Program-made: the position numbers and the translations under genes | The notes under the pieces: generated by a model | The model's input: only the letters and a program-made list of their open reading frames with translations | The model's database searches: none | Told to the model about the DNA's origin: nothing | Assembly: GCF_000284375.1 (NCBI RefSeq) | Contig: NC_017249.1 | Span: 2,396,001 to 2,460,000 of the forward strand | Origin: Bradyrhizobium japonicum USDA 6 | Lineage (GTDB): Bacteria; Pseudomonadota; Alphaproteobacteria; Rhizobiales; Xanthobacteraceae | Direction of reading: 5' to 3' | Length of the DNA stretch: 64,000 nt | In this document: positions 43,752 through 53,306 of the stretch, in pieces | How the letters are laid out: every line of letters begins with the position of its first letter | Position numbering within the stretch: the first letter of the stretch is position 1

Positions 43752-44867
43752 TCACACGACGATACTCAACCGCTTCGCCGCCCGCGTAATCCCCGTGTAC
43801 AGCCACCGCGCCCGGCTATCCTGGAACGCAAAGCTCTCGTCGAACAGCACGACGTCGTCCCATTGCGAGCCCTGCGATTTGTGCACGGTCAGCACATAGC
43901 CGTAGTCGAACTCGTCGTACGGCTTGCGCTGCTCCCAGGCGATCTGCTCGACGCCGCCCTCGAAGCAATCGGCGCGCACCGAGACTTTTGTCACCTTGTG
44001 ACCGAAGTCTTCATCCGGCGACAGCCGCATGCTGAGGATGCGCGATTTCGAGCGCGAGGTGTTGCGCGACTTCACGCGCCACAGGCCGCCGTTGAACAGG
44101 CCCTTCTTGCGGTTGTTGCGCAGGCACACCAGCTTGTCGCCGGCGACCGGGAAGACGTCCTCGATGTTCTGGCGCTGGCGCACCCTCATGTTGTAGGCGC
44201 GGCGCGTGTTGTTGCGGCCGACCAGCACCTGGTCGGCGCCCATGACGCGGTCCGGGTCGAGCTCTTTCCGCGACACCACCTCGCTCTCGCCGTAGCGGCC
44301 GATGTCGAGCTCTCGGCCCTCGCGGACGTCCATCGACATCCGCACGATCGGATCATCCTGGGCCTGGCGATGCACTTCGGTCAGCATCGCGTCGGGCTCG
44401 GTGTTGGTGAAGAAGCCGCCGCCCTGGATCGGCGGCAGCTGCGCGGGATCGCCCAGCACCAGCAGCGGGCAATCGAACGACATCAGGTCGCGGCCCAATT
44501 CGGCGTCGACCATCGAGCATTCGTCGATCACGATCAGCTTGGCCTTGGAGGCCGGCGCATCGTCCCACAGCTCGAAACTCGGCTGCTCCTCGCCGGATTC
44601 GCGGGCGCGGTAGATCAGCGAGTGGATGGTGGAGGCCTCGTCGCAACCCTTGTTGCGCATGACGAGCGCGGCCTTGCCGGTGAAGGCGGCGAACTTCACC
44701 TCGCCGTCGACGCCTTCGGCGATGTGCCGCGCCAGCGTGGTCTTGCCGGTGCCGGCAAAGCCAAACAGGCGGAACACCGGCGGCGTGCCGTTGCGGCCTG
44801 GTTTTGCCTTGAGCCAGTCGCCAACGGCTTTGAGCGCGGCATCCTGATGCGGGGTGAAAGTGGCCAT
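43752..44867 (-). CDS. RecD-like ATP-dependent DNA helicase
   Basis: A 371-aa superfamily 1B helicase core without the RecD2 N-terminal region. Walker A is GFAGTGKTT (36-44), Walker B VIDECSMVD, motif III GDPAQLPPI, motif V 'LTVHKSQGSQWDDVVL', and motif VI LYTGITRAAKRLSIVV. Such short RecD-like or Dda-like helicases unwind DNA 5' to 3'. It lies alone between the TPR-caspase and the nap genes. No partner nuclease is nearby. Complete for this subgroup. Confidence 0.9.
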   Translation of the reverse strand: MATFTPHQDAALKAVGDWLKAKPGRNGTPPVFRLFGFAGTGKTTLARHIAEGVDGEVKFAAFTGKAALVMRNKGCDEASTIHSLIYRARESGEEQPSFELWDDAPASKAKLIVIDECSMVDAELGRDLMSFDCPLLVLGDPAQLPPIQGGGFFTNTEPDAMLTEVHRQAQDDPIVRMSMDVREGRELDIGRYGESEVVSRKELDPDRVMGADQVLVGRNNTRRAYNMRVRQRQNIEDVFPVAGDKLVCLRNNRKKGLFNGGLWRVKSRNTSRSKSRILSMRLSPDEDFGHKVTKVSVRADCFEGGVEQIAWEQRKPYDEFDYGYVLTVHKSQGSQWDDVVLFDESFAFQDSRARWLYTGITRAAKRLSIVV

Positions 44868-44954
44868 ATCTGTCTTGAGAAGGGGCGAAACGAGGCGATT
44901 CGCCGTCCCTCAAAACTAACCATTCCCCCGCCGGTTCAAGCGGCGGCGCCGCCC

Positions 44955-45608
44955 CTACTGCCACCCCGGAACGCCGCGCATGTCGGGCAGGTGGTGCGCG
45001 ATGCCCTTGTGGCAGTCGATGCAGGTCTTTTCCTTGGTGAACAGGAAGCGCTGGTGCGCGACCGAGGCCCGCGGCGACTGCTTGGTGATGTCCATGGAAT
45101 CGGCGCTGTGGCAGTTGCGGCATTCCAGGGAATCGTTGGCCTTGAAACGCGCCCATTCATGCGCGGCGAGCTCCAGCCGGTGGTCCAAAAATTTCTCGCG
45201 GGTGTCGATGGTGCCGAAGATCTTGCCCCAGACCTCCTTGGAGGCCTGCATCTTGCGGGCGATCTTGTCGGTCCAGTTGTGCGGGACGTGGCAGTCCGGG
45301 CAGGTCGCGCGCACGCCGGAACGGTTGGTGAAGTGGATGGTCGACTTCAGCTCGGCGTAGACGTTGTCCTTCATCTCGTGGCAGCCGGTGCAGAACTTCT
45401 CGGTGTTGGTCAGTTCCAGCGCGGTGTTGAAGCCGCCCCAGAAGATCACGCCGGCCGCAAAGCCCGCGAGCACCAGCACGCCAAGCCCGAACACCGAGCT
45501 CGGCCGGATCAGCACCTGCCAGAGCTCGACCGCGAAGTCCCAGCAGCGCAGGATAAAGCTACGCTTGGCTTCCACCTTTCCCTTGGGCTCGTCAGCGGCC
45601 GTCGTCAT
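44955..45608 (-). CDS. napC: Tetraheme cytochrome c NapC
   Basis: Membrane-anchored cytochrome (217 aa) that takes electrons from quinol and passes them to periplasmic nitrate reductase NapAB. One N-terminal transmembrane helix (about 34-55, [20 protein letters not shown]) is followed by four heme-binding motifs: CTGCH, CPDCH, CRNCH and CIDCH. It overlaps napB by 4 bp, so translation is coupled. It is the last gene of napEDABC. Confidence 0.96.
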   Translation of the reverse strand: MTTAADEPKGKVEAKRSFILRCWDFAVELWQVLIRPSSVFGLGVLVLAGFAAGVIFWGGFNTALELTNTEKFCTGCHEMKDNVYAELKSTIHFTNRSGVRATCPDCHVPHNWTDKIARKMQASKEVWGKIFGTIDTREKFLDHRLELAAHEWARFKANDSLECRNCHSADSMDITKQSPRASVAHQRFLFTKEKTCIDCHKGIAHHLPDMRGVPGWQ

Positions 45609-46075
45609 CGTCGGCCACCGGGGCTGGCGCGCGACAGCAGCGTGTCGATGTCGATGAAATCGTTGCTCACCGGCGGCGTGGCGGTGTTCTGCGGCACGTG
45701 GCATTCCGTGCAGAAGAAGCGCCGCGGCGAGATCGAGGCCAGGAACTGGCCGTCGCGGTCCATGAAATGCGTGATCGAGACCATCGGCGCCTGCGATTCC
45801 GCGGTGCGTGCCCGCGCATGGCAGGACAGGCATTTGTTGCCGTTGAGGTCGATCTGGTAGCCGTCGATCGTGTGCGGGATCACCGGCGGCTGCTCGGGAT
45901 AGTTCCGCGTTTCCTTCTCGGACGTGTTGCGGTTCGGCAGCATCGGCGGCGCCGGGCCCTCGTCATTGAGCGGGGCCGGGCCGCGCAGGCCTGACGTCAC
46001 CGTCTGCGCGGTCAGCGAGCTCGCGCCCGCGGCGATCGCGACCGCGAGCAGGGCTATGCCAAATCGTTTCATCAT
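45605..46075 (-). CDS. napB: Diheme cytochrome c NapB
   Basis: Small subunit (156 aa) of periplasmic nitrate reductase. A signal peptide (about 1-23) is followed by two heme sites, CLSCH (82-86) and CTECH (122-126). '[23 protein letters not shown]' and '[13 protein letters not shown]' are typical NapB blocks with the distal His ligands. The ATG at 46075 overlaps the napA stop by 4 bp. The second Met is the next codon. Confidence 0.95.
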   Translation of the reverse strand: MMKRFGIALLAVAIAAGASSLTAQTVTSGLRGPAPLNDEGPAPPMLPNRNTSEKETRNYPEQPPVIPHTIDGYQIDLNGNKCLSCHARARTAESQAPMVSITHFMDRDGQFLASISPRRFFCTECHVPQNTATPPVSNDFIDIDTLLSRASPGGRR

Positions 46076-48585
46076 GACAGGTTCACCCGCTCGATGCGCA
46101 CGGCGCATTTCTTGTAGTCGGTCTGCAGCGAGATCGGATCGGTGGCGTCCAGCGTCACCTTGTTGATCATCTTGGATTCGTCGAACCACGGCACGAATAC
46201 GAGGCCACGCGGCGGCCGGTCGCGGCCGCGCGTCTCGACGCGGGCGCGGATGAAACCGCGGCGGGATTCCACCTTCACCTCGTCGCCGCGCCGGAGTTTT
46301 GCTTCCGACGCGTCGTCGGGATGCATGAAGCAGACGGCCTCGGGGAACGCCTTGTAGAGCTCGGGCACGCGGCGCGTCATGGTGCCGGAATGCCAGTGCT
46401 CCAGCACGCGGCCGGTCGAGAGCCAGAACGGATATTCGTTGTCGGGCGATTCCGCCGGCGGCTCGTAGGGCAGGGCAAAGATGCGCGCTCTGCCGTCGGG
46501 ATAGCCGTAGAACTGCACGTCGGTGCCTTGCTTGACGTAGGGATCGCTGCCCTCGCGGAAACGCCATTTGGTTTCCTGGCCGTTGACGACGGGCCAGCGC
46601 AGGCCGCGCTCGCGGTGATAGGCCTCGAACGGCGCAAGGTCGTGACCGTGGCCGCGGCCGAACGAGGCGTACTCTTCAAACAGTCCCTTCTGCACGTAGA
46701 AGCCGAACGCCTTGGATTCCGCGTTGGCGTAGCCTTCCTCGATCTCCGAGGTCGGAAACTTGTCGACCTGGCCGTTCTTGTAGAGCACGTCGAACAGTGT
46801 CTTGCCGCGAACCTCCGGCTTCTTGGCGATCAGCTCCTCCGGCCAGACCTCCTCGATCTTGAAGCGTTTGGAGAACTCCATGAGCTGCCAGAGGTCGGAC
46901 TTGGCCTCGCCGGGCGCGTTGACGAGCTGGTGCCAGAACTGCGTGCGCCGCTCGGCATTGCCGTAGGCGCCTTCCTTCTCCACCCACATCGCGGTCGGCA
47001 GGATCAGATCGGCGGCCAGCGCCGTCACCGACGGATAGGCGTCCGAGACCACGATGAAATTATCGGGGTTGCGGAAGCCCGGATAGGTCTCCTCGTTGAC
47101 GTTGGGACCGGCCTGGAGGTTGTTGTTGACCTGTACCCAATAGGCGTTGATCAGGCCGTCCTTCAGCATCCGGCTTTGCAGCACGGCGTGGGCGCCGTTC
47201 TTGTCGGGAATGGTGCCTTCCGGCAGCAGCCAGAGATGCTCGGCGTGGTCGCGGTGCGCCTTGTTGGTGACGACCATGTCGGCGGGCAGGCGGTGCGAGA
47301 AGGTGCCGACCTCGCGCGCGGTACCGCAGGCCGAAGGCTGGCCGGTCAGCGAGAACGGGCTGTTGCCGGGCGAGGAGATTTTTCCGGTCAGGAGATGGAT
47401 GTTGTAGACGAGGTTGTTGCACCAGACGCCGCGGGTGTGCTGGTTGAAGCCCATGGTCCAGAACGAGACCACTTTCGTCTTCGGATCCGCGTAGAGCTCG
47501 GCGAGCGCCTCCAGCCGGTTCAGCGGCACGCCGGACATCTCGGCCGCCTTCTCCAGCGTGTAGTCCGAGACGAATTTGACGTATTCGTCGTAGCTCATCT
47601 CGGTGGAGTCGTTGGCTTTGGCCGCACCGGTTGCTTTTTTCTGGAGCGGATGCTCGGGCCGCAATCCATAGCCAATGTCGGTCTGCCCGCGCCGGAAGAT
47701 GGTATGCGCGGCAACAAAGTCCTTGTTGACGCGGCCGGTCTTGATGATGTGGTTGGCGATGGCGTTGAGGATGTAGAGATCGGTCTGCGGCTTGAACACC
47801 ATGCCGATGTCGGCGAGGTCGAACGAGCGGTGCTCGAAGGCGGACAGCACGGCGACGCGGACATGCGGCGCGGACAGCCGGCGGTCGGCGAGGCGCGTCC
47901 ACAGAATGGGATGCATCTCCGCCATGTTGGAGCCCCACAGCACGAAGGCGTCGGTCGCCTCGATGTCGTCATAGCAGCCGGCCGGCTCGTCGATGCCGAA
48001 AGTGCGCATCATGCCGGCGACGGCGGAGGCCATGCAGTGCCGCGCGTTGGGGTCGATGTTGTTGGTGCGGAAGCCGGCCTTGAACAGTTTCGAAGCCGCG
48101 TAGCCTTCCCAGATCGTCCATTGCCCGGAGCCGAACATGGCGACGCCGTTCGGCCCGCGCTTCTTGAAGGCCTCCTTCCACTTCACCTCCATGATGTCGA
48201 AGGCTTCGGTCCAGGACACGGGCGTGAACTCGCCGTTCTTGTCGTACTTGCCGCCGGTCTTGCGCAGCATCGGCTGCGTCAGCCGGTCGTGGCCGTACAT
48301 GATCTTGGAAAGGAAGTAGCCCTTGACGCAATTGAGGCCGCGATTGACCTCGGCCTTGATGTCGCCGTGGGTGGCGACGACGCGGTTGTCCTTGGTCGCG
48401 ACCATCACGGAGCAGCCGGTGCCGCAGAAGCGGCAGGCGGCCTTGTCCCATTTCAGTTCGCTGTTGTCGCGCTCGGCGACGAGATTGGCGGCGAGAGCAG
48501 GTGCCGGCATGCCCGCAGCGGCGGCCGCGATCGCGGCGGCCTCGAGCTTCAGGATCTGGCGGCGGTCGAGCTTCGGCGATGTCAT
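46072..48585 (-). CDS. napA: Periplasmic nitrate reductase, catalytic subunit NapA
   Basis: Molybdenum enzyme (837 aa) that reduces nitrate to nitrite in the periplasm. A twin-arginine signal ([13 protein letters not shown], cleavage near residue 33) precedes a 4Fe-4S site with Cys51, Cys54, Cys58 and Cys86 (CRFCGTGC...NCVKG). Two bis-MGD cofactors bind through the body of the protein. Cys184 in [12 protein letters not shown] is the expected molybdenum ligand. The length is standard. It lies between napD and napB in the napEDABC operon, and is likely controlled by the upstream FixK box. Confidence 0.97.
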   Translation of the reverse strand: MTSPKLDRRQILKLEAAAIAAAAAGMPAPALAANLVAERDNSELKWDKAACRFCGTGCSVMVATKDNRVVATHGDIKAEVNRGLNCVKGYFLSKIMYGHDRLTQPMLRKTGGKYDKNGEFTPVSWTEAFDIMEVKWKEAFKKRGPNGVAMFGSGQWTIWEGYAASKLFKAGFRTNNIDPNARHCMASAVAGMMRTFGIDEPAGCYDDIEATDAFVLWGSNMAEMHPILWTRLADRRLSAPHVRVAVLSAFEHRSFDLADIGMVFKPQTDLYILNAIANHIIKTGRVNKDFVAAHTIFRRGQTDIGYGLRPEHPLQKKATGAAKANDSTEMSYDEYVKFVSDYTLEKAAEMSGVPLNRLEALAELYADPKTKVVSFWTMGFNQHTRGVWCNNLVYNIHLLTGKISSPGNSPFSLTGQPSACGTAREVGTFSHRLPADMVVTNKAHRDHAEHLWLLPEGTIPDKNGAHAVLQSRMLKDGLINAYWVQVNNNLQAGPNVNEETYPGFRNPDNFIVVSDAYPSVTALAADLILPTAMWVEKEGAYGNAERRTQFWHQLVNAPGEAKSDLWQLMEFSKRFKIEEVWPEELIAKKPEVRGKTLFDVLYKNGQVDKFPTSEIEEGYANAESKAFGFYVQKGLFEEYASFGRGHGHDLAPFEAYHRERGLRWPVVNGQETKWRFREGSDPYVKQGTDVQFYGYPDGRARIFALPYEPPAESPDNEYPFWLSTGRVLEHWHSGTMTRRVPELYKAFPEAVCFMHPDDASEAKLRRGDEVKVESRRGFIRARVETRGRDRPPRGLVFVPWFDESKMINKVTLDATDPISLQTDYKKCAVRIERVNLS

Positions 48586-48602
48586 GATGGCTCTCCCGTC
48601 CC

Positions 48603-48917
48603 TTAGGCGGTTTCGATGGCGTGGAAGACCAGCGCCGCGGAATAGACGTTGGGCAGCGACTGGATGGTGTTGAGCAGGGTGCCGAGGCTGCCGGCGTCCG
48701 GCGCTTCGGTCACGACGACGAGTTTTCCGCGCGGGTCTCGTCCGTGAATTTCGCAGCCGGGAAGTGCTGCGATCTCCGCTTCCAGCGCGTCGAGGCGTTC
48801 GGGGCGCGCCTGCACGATGATGCTGGCGATCTCGTAGCCTGGCGGCGCGACGACGCGGTCGGCGGTGAGCACCCGGCCGGTGATCAGTGCGCGGCGGTTG
48901 AGTGTGGATTGGGCCAT
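48603..48917 (-). CDS. napD: NapA maturation chaperone NapD
   Basis: Cytoplasmic protein (104 aa) that binds the NapA Tat signal and delays export until the cofactor is inserted. It has the ferredoxin-like pattern of NapD: '[32 protein letters not shown]', '[36 protein letters not shown]'. The start at 48917 is the likely one, with AGGCATC before it. The open frame to 48947 overlaps the napE stop. It begins 26 bp after napE and ends 17 bp before napA. Confidence 0.92.
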   Translation of the reverse strand: MAQSTLNRRALITGRVLTADRVVAPPGYEIASIIVQARPERLDALEAEIAALPGCEIHGRDPRGKLVVVTEAPDAGSLGTLLNTIQSLPNVYSAALVFHAIETA

Positions 48918-48943
48918 GATGCCTGTCTTTCGCTGTTCGGGGG

Positions 48944-49129
48944 TCAATGCGGGGAGGGCGGCGGGCCGGGAGGGCCGGCGAACATCTGATAGATCCAGAC
49001 GCCGAGCCCGTATGAGCCGACCGTTCCGACCGCGAGGACGGGCATCACGACCGCGGTCAGGAACAGGAAAGCGAAAATCTCCATGCGCTTGCGGCGCACG
49101 CGCGAAGTCCCGTCGTCAGGGGCCGACAT
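48944..49129 (-). CDS. napE: NapE, small membrane protein of the nap operon
   Basis: A 61-aa protein with a charged N-terminus ([17 protein letters not shown]), one transmembrane helix (about 18-48, [32 protein letters not shown]) and a Pro/Gly tail. This is the usual NapE form. Its exact role is not known. It is the first gene of napEDABC. The start at 49129 is preferred to the long open frame reaching 49324, which would swallow the promoter and FixK box. Confidence 0.88.
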   Translation of the reverse strand: MSAPDDGTSRVRRKRMEIFAFLFLTAVVMPVLAVGTVGSYGLGVWIYQMFAGPPGPPPSPH

Positions 49130-49217
49130 ATTCGGTCTCTTTGAAAGGTATAGGAATCGGGACGGCATCCGGGCCGTTGCCTTGCTGCAATTTAAATGCA
49201 GCAGGGCCGCTAACGCG

Positions 49218-49231
49218 TTGATCTGGATCAA
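49218..49231. promoter_or_regulatory. FixK-type operator upstream of napE
   Basis: TTGATCTGGATCAA is a perfect TTGAT-N4-ATCAA palindrome, the consensus FixK/FNR operator. It ends 88 bp before the napE start, which suits an activator site near -40. Divergent araC-type regulator transcription starts about 110 bp to the other side. Confidence 0.85.
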
Positions 49232-49342
49232 CTGCTCAAGTTGCGATGATGGTTGTCGACACCGCCAAAAGCGCAAGTTTAGATTGTGCACGCGCGAAGG
49301 CGATGCGAGAGTTGAGCTCCCCAATGGAGACGGCAGGGCGTG

Positions 49343-50470
49343 ATGGGGCTCACGGCCATCGATCTCGGTCTTCGCGGCGCAACGAGCGGCGTGTTCCTGT
49401 TGATCATTTTCGTGGCGCTGCTGCGTCGAGCCGGCAGTCAGCAGGCTTTGCTTGGCATGGCCATGTCCGCCGGTGGCGTGTTTTACGCCATCGCGACCGC
49501 CCCGTTCTTTCCCAAATCGTCATGGTGGTGGGTGTTGCCGATCCTGTCCGCGCAACCCCTCGTGTTCTGGCTGTGGGCGCGCGCGGCGTTCGACGACGAT
49601 TTCGTGCTCAGGCGATGGCACGGCGGCCTCTGGCTTGGCATCGTGGCCTTCGGCTTTGCGCTCACGCTGGGCTGGGCCTACTCGCCCGCTTTGGCCGGGG
49701 CCGGCGGGCGAGGCCTGGCGTTGGTCAATCTGGCGCTGGCTCTCGCGGCCGCGGTCCAGACGGTCAAGACCTGGCGTGCCGATCTGGTCGCGCGCCGCCG
49801 TCGGCTGCGGCTAGCGATGCTGGCGATCAATGTCGGGCTCATCGTGGTCGTGGCCGGTGTCGGCTTCGCCGCAATTCCCGTCGCGGTCCCCGGCGCGCCC
49901 GGCAGTCTGCCGACCGCGCTCGCCCTGTTCGTGGTGGCCATGATCGCCGGACTGGGGACTTTCGCCACGCAGCCGGTCGTGCCTGTCAACGACGCCACCG
50001 CGGCGATCGCATCCGGCGGCGGACGCGGGGCCGATCGTGCTTCCACGGGCCGGGTCGCCGTCGACCCCCGGGTCGCCGTCGACCCGATCCTGCTGCGGCG
50101 TCTCGACCATCTGATGACCGTGGAACGAAGCTACCGGCAGGAAGGCCTCGCGATCGGGGCGCTCGCCGCGCGGCTTGACGTTCCCGAGCACCGGCTGCGC
50201 CAGGCCATCAACGAAGGGCTGGGCTATCGGAACTTCAATGCGTTCCTGAACCGCTATCGCATCGAGGATGCCAGGCTGGCGCTCTCGGACGCGACGCAGC
50301 GGGAGGTCCCGGTGCTGACCATCGCCATGGATGCGGGTTTCCAGTCGATCGGACCTTTCAACCGCGCCTTCAAGGCCGAGACCGGCGTAACCCCGACCGA
50401 ATTCCGGCGCGAGGCGCTGAGCCGGCCGGATAGGGCTGACATCCGCGAACCGCGTCGAGAAATCGGCTAG
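49343..50470 (+). CDS. Membrane-anchored AraC-family regulator
   Basis: A 375-aa protein. The N-terminal half holds about seven hydrophobic segments (roughly 10-215). A short linker follows, then a C-terminal AraC/XylS DNA-binding domain (about 255-360) with 'IGALAARLDVPEHRLRQAINEGLGYRNFNAFLNRYRIEDA' and 'VLTIAMDAGFQSIGPFNRAFKAETGVTPTEFRR'. It can therefore sense a membrane or outside signal and bind DNA directly. It is divergent from nap and 75 bp before an acyltransferase gene, which is a likely target. A GTG one codon upstream is an alternative start. Confidence 0.85.
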   Translation: MGLTAIDLGLRGATSGVFLLIIFVALLRRAGSQQALLGMAMSAGGVFYAIATAPFFPKSSWWWVLPILSAQPLVFWLWARAAFDDDFVLRRWHGGLWLGIVAFGFALTLGWAYSPALAGAGGRGLALVNLALALAAAVQTVKTWRADLVARRRRLRLAMLAINVGLIVVVAGVGFAAIPVAVPGAPGSLPTALALFVVAMIAGLGTFATQPVVPVNDATAAIASGGGRGADRASTGRVAVDPRVAVDPILLRRLDHLMTVERSYRQEGLAIGALAARLDVPEHRLRQAINEGLGYRNFNAFLNRYRIEDARLALSDATQREVPVLTIAMDAGFQSIGPFNRAFKAETGVTPTEFRREALSRPDRADIREPRREIG

Positions 50471-50545
50471 CCGATTTTTGGATCGGGCGAGAGGGCCGCG
50501 CCCCGATTCGGCAGATTGTCTGGCGGAAACCTTTCGCCAACCGGA

Positions 50546-51787
50546 ATGAGCGCATCCATGTCTGCTTCGACCACCGCCGCTCCCGCATCGGAACGGCTCC
50601 ATGCCCTCGATGCGCTCAGAGGCGGCGCCCTGTTGCTCGGCATCGTCCTGCACGCCGCAATGTCGTTCGTGCCTGCCACGCCCCGGTTCTGGTTCATCCA
50701 GGACACCCATCCAAGCCTGCTGCTCGGCCTGCTGACCTTCACGATCCACGTCTTCCGGATGACGACCTTCTTCCTGATGGCCGGTTTCTTCGCCCGCATG
50801 AGCTTTCATCGCCGGGGCACCCAGGGCTTCGTCCGGGACAGGCTTCAGAGGATCGGGCTGCCGCTCGTGATCGGTTGGCCGATCCTGTTCACGCCGATGA
50901 GCCTCATCGCGATCTGGGCGTCGCATTTCCCGAATGGCGGCTGGTCCCGCAGCTGGCCGCCGGTGCTGCCGAATTTCCCCCTGGCCCATCTCTGGTTCAT
51001 CTATGTGCTGCTCGAGCTCTATGTCGCCATGCTGCTGCTGCGCGGCGCATTTGTCTGGCTCGATGCATCAGGCACGTGGCGAGCGGTGATTGACCGCGTC
51101 TTCGCAGGGATCATGAGAAGTCCGCTGGCCCCCCTGGTTCCGGCGATCCCGATCGGTATCGCATTCTGTCTCGACCAACGCTGGATCAACGTGATGGGCG
51201 TGAGGACGCCGGATCAATCGCTCATCACCAACGCACAGGCCTGGATCGGCTTTGGCTCCGCATTCGCCGTCGGCTGGCTGCTGCATCGGCAGGTCGATCT
51301 GCTGCGCCTCATCGAGCGACGCTGGTTGCCGCACCTCCTGCTCGCGGTCGTCCTGATCCTGATCAGCTTCGTGCTCGCGGGTGTGATGTTGTCTGCGCCG
51401 GGCGCGCCGAAATTGCCGGTCAGTTTCGCGACGCTCAGGCTTGCCTCCGCCATCCTCTACGCGCCCGCAATATGGATTGCGACCTTCGCGGCCATCGGCC
51501 TTGCGCTCCGCTTCATGTCGGGCTTCAGCCCGACCCGGCGCTACCTCGCCGATGCCTCCTACTGGCTCTATCTGATCCACATGCCGATCGTGATGGCGCT
51601 CCAGGTCGCGCTGTCGCAACTCGACTGGCCCGGGCTGATCAAGTTCACAATCATTCTCGCCGTTGCAATTCCCGTGATGCTGGCGAGCTATCATCTGCTG
51701 GTGCGCTTCACTTTCATCGGCGTGGTCCTGAATGGCCGCCGCGCCGAAAAGCGCGTTCTCCCGCACGGCGGAATTGCCACTGCGTAG
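50546..51787 (+). CDS. Acyltransferase 3 family membrane protein (OpgC-like)
   Basis: A 413-aa protein with about ten transmembrane segments. The family start is 'RLHALDALRGGALLLGIVLHAAMSF', with the conserved Arg and His thought to be catalytic. 'FRMTTFFLMAGFFARM' and 'LAHLWFIYVLLELY' are also typical, and 'YWLYLIHMPIVMALQ' is near the end. Related proteins succinylate periplasmic glucans (OpgC) or O-acylate polysaccharides. The acceptor here is not known. The ATG at 50546 is chosen over 50516 and 50558 by proximity to CGGA, with moderate certainty. Confidence 0.82.
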   Translation: MSASMSASTTAAPASERLHALDALRGGALLLGIVLHAAMSFVPATPRFWFIQDTHPSLLLGLLTFTIHVFRMTTFFLMAGFFARMSFHRRGTQGFVRDRLQRIGLPLVIGWPILFTPMSLIAIWASHFPNGGWSRSWPPVLPNFPLAHLWFIYVLLELYVAMLLLRGAFVWLDASGTWRAVIDRVFAGIMRSPLAPLVPAIPIGIAFCLDQRWINVMGVRTPDQSLITNAQAWIGFGSAFAVGWLLHRQVDLLRLIERRWLPHLLLAVVLILISFVLAGVMLSAPGAPKLPVSFATLRLASAILYAPAIWIATFAAIGLALRFMSGFSPTRRYLADASYWLYLIHMPIVMALQVALSQLDWPGLIKFTIILAVAIPVMLASYHLLVRFTFIGVVLNGRRAEKRVLPHGGIATA

Positions 51788-51843
51788 ACAGCGCCGCCCC
51801 GCTCACTAAGATGAGCGCAACAAGAATAAGCGGGAGAGGCGTC

Positions 51844-53048
51844 ATGAAGTTCGGCATCTTCTACGAGCTGCAGCTGCCACGGCCCTGGGTGGCCGGCGAC
51901 GAGCTGAAGCTCTACCAGAACGCGCTCTCGCAGATGGAACATGCCGATAGGCTCGGTTACGACCACGCCTGGGTCGTCGAGCATCACTTCCTCGAAGAGT
52001 ACTCGCACTCGCCCTCGCCGGAATCGTTTCTCGCGGCGGCAAGCCAGCGCACGAAAACATCAGGCTCGGCCACGGCATCCTCCAGCTCACCACCAATCAT
52101 CCGGCGCGCGTCGCCGAGCGCGTCGCGGTGCTCGACCTGCTCTCCAACGGCCGCTGCGAATTCGGCATGGGTGAGAGCGCCTCCATCACCGAGCTGACGC
52201 CGTTCGACCGCGACATGGAGACCAAGAAGGAGGTGTTTGAGGAGGCCGTGCAGGCGATCTTCCCGATGTTCAGGGATGCGGGCAGCGAGCACCACGGCAA
52301 GTATTTCGACATTCCCTTGCGCAATGTCGTGCCGAAGCCGGTGCAGAAGCCGCATCCGCCTTTGTGGATGGCGTGCTCGCAGCTGCCGACCATCGAACGC
52401 GCCGGCCGTCACGGCTTTGGCGCGCTGGGCTTCCAGTTCGTCAGCGCGGATGCGGCGCATGCCTGGGTGCACGCCTATTACAACGCGATGACCAAGCGAT
52501 TGCACAAGCTCGCCGACTACGAGATCAATCCGAACATGGCGCTGGTCTCGTTCTTCATGTGCGCCAAGACGGACGAGGAAGCGCGTGCGCGCGCCGACGG
52601 CGCCACCTTCTTCCAGTTCGCGCTGCGCTTCTACGGCGCCTCGCAGAACCGCCAGCGCCCCGCGCCCTACACCGTCAACATGTGGGACGAGTACAACAAG
52701 TGGAAGCGCGACAATCCCGAGGCGCAGGAGGCGGCGCTGCGCGGCGGCCTGATCGGCTCGCCCGAGACCATCCGCAGGAAGCTGAAGCGCTTCCAGTCGT
52801 CGCATATCGATCAGGTGATCCTGCTGAATCAAGCGGGCAAGAACAGCCACGAGCACATCTGCGAATCGCTCGAGTTGTTCGGCCGCGAGGTGATGCCGGA
52901 ATTCCAGAACGACCCGGCGCAGGCGGCCTGGAAGCAGGGCGTGATGAGCGGCGAGATCAAGCTGGAGGAGATCGACACCGAGGCTTTCACGGATCGCTAC
53001 GGCAAGCTCGCGATCAACGTCGCGCCGGCGAAGGCGGCGGCGGGGTAG
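51844..53048 (+). pseudogene. LLM-class flavin-dependent oxidoreductase, interrupted by a 1-base frameshift
   Basis: Luciferase-like monooxygenase gene of about 401 codons split by a frameshift. The first 71 codons read MKFGIFYELQLPRPW ... FLAAASQRTK in one frame. The family sequence then continues as NIRLGHGILQLTTNHPARVA ... in the -1 frame and runs to 53048. The break falls at a run of four A (52054-52057). One more A would restore a full-length, family-like protein. The downstream part is well conserved ('ERVAVLDLLSNGRCEFGMGES', 'PLRNVVPKPVQKPHPPLWMA'). No canonical slippery heptamer is present, so this is either a sequencing error in a homopolymer or a recent mutation. Confidence 0.85.
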
Positions 53049-53078
53049 GGGGCGCAGGCGTTTCCGTTGTTGCGGCAT

Positions 53079-53218
53079 GGGCCCCGGCTCGGCAGCGCAC
53101 CGCTGAAGAAGCGCTGCGCTGCGTCCGGGGCACGAGACCATCCTCTGCATCGACCAGCAACACTCTCGTGTCCCGGACGCGCGGCAGCGTGTAACGCTGC
53201 TGCGCAGAGCCGGGACCC
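53079..53218. repeat. Intergenic palindromic repeat, family D
   Basis: About 140 bp of imperfect inverted repeat between the flavin oxidoreductase and LuxR genes. GGGCCCCGGCTCGGCAGCG on the left pairs roughly with the region ending GCAGAGCCGGGACCC on the right. TCCGGGGCACGAGA and TCTCGTGTCCCGGA form inner arms. It differs from families A-C. Confidence 0.7.
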
Positions 53219-53306
53219 GGAAGGCGGCATACGCCGACCCAGCCGACTTCCTGCCAAATCCCCTTGCTGATATCGTCCGCCAAAAGAACTTTTGCGGAGG
53301 AAACCA

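Noticed and set aside
46321..48606. A 761-codon plus-strand open frame
   Set aside because: Antisense to napA, which has intact Tat, iron-sulfur and molybdenum motifs.
52054..52057. Programmed -1 frameshifting in the flavin monooxygenase
   Set aside because: The context G-AAA-ACA is not a canonical slippery heptamer, and this family is not known to use recoding.
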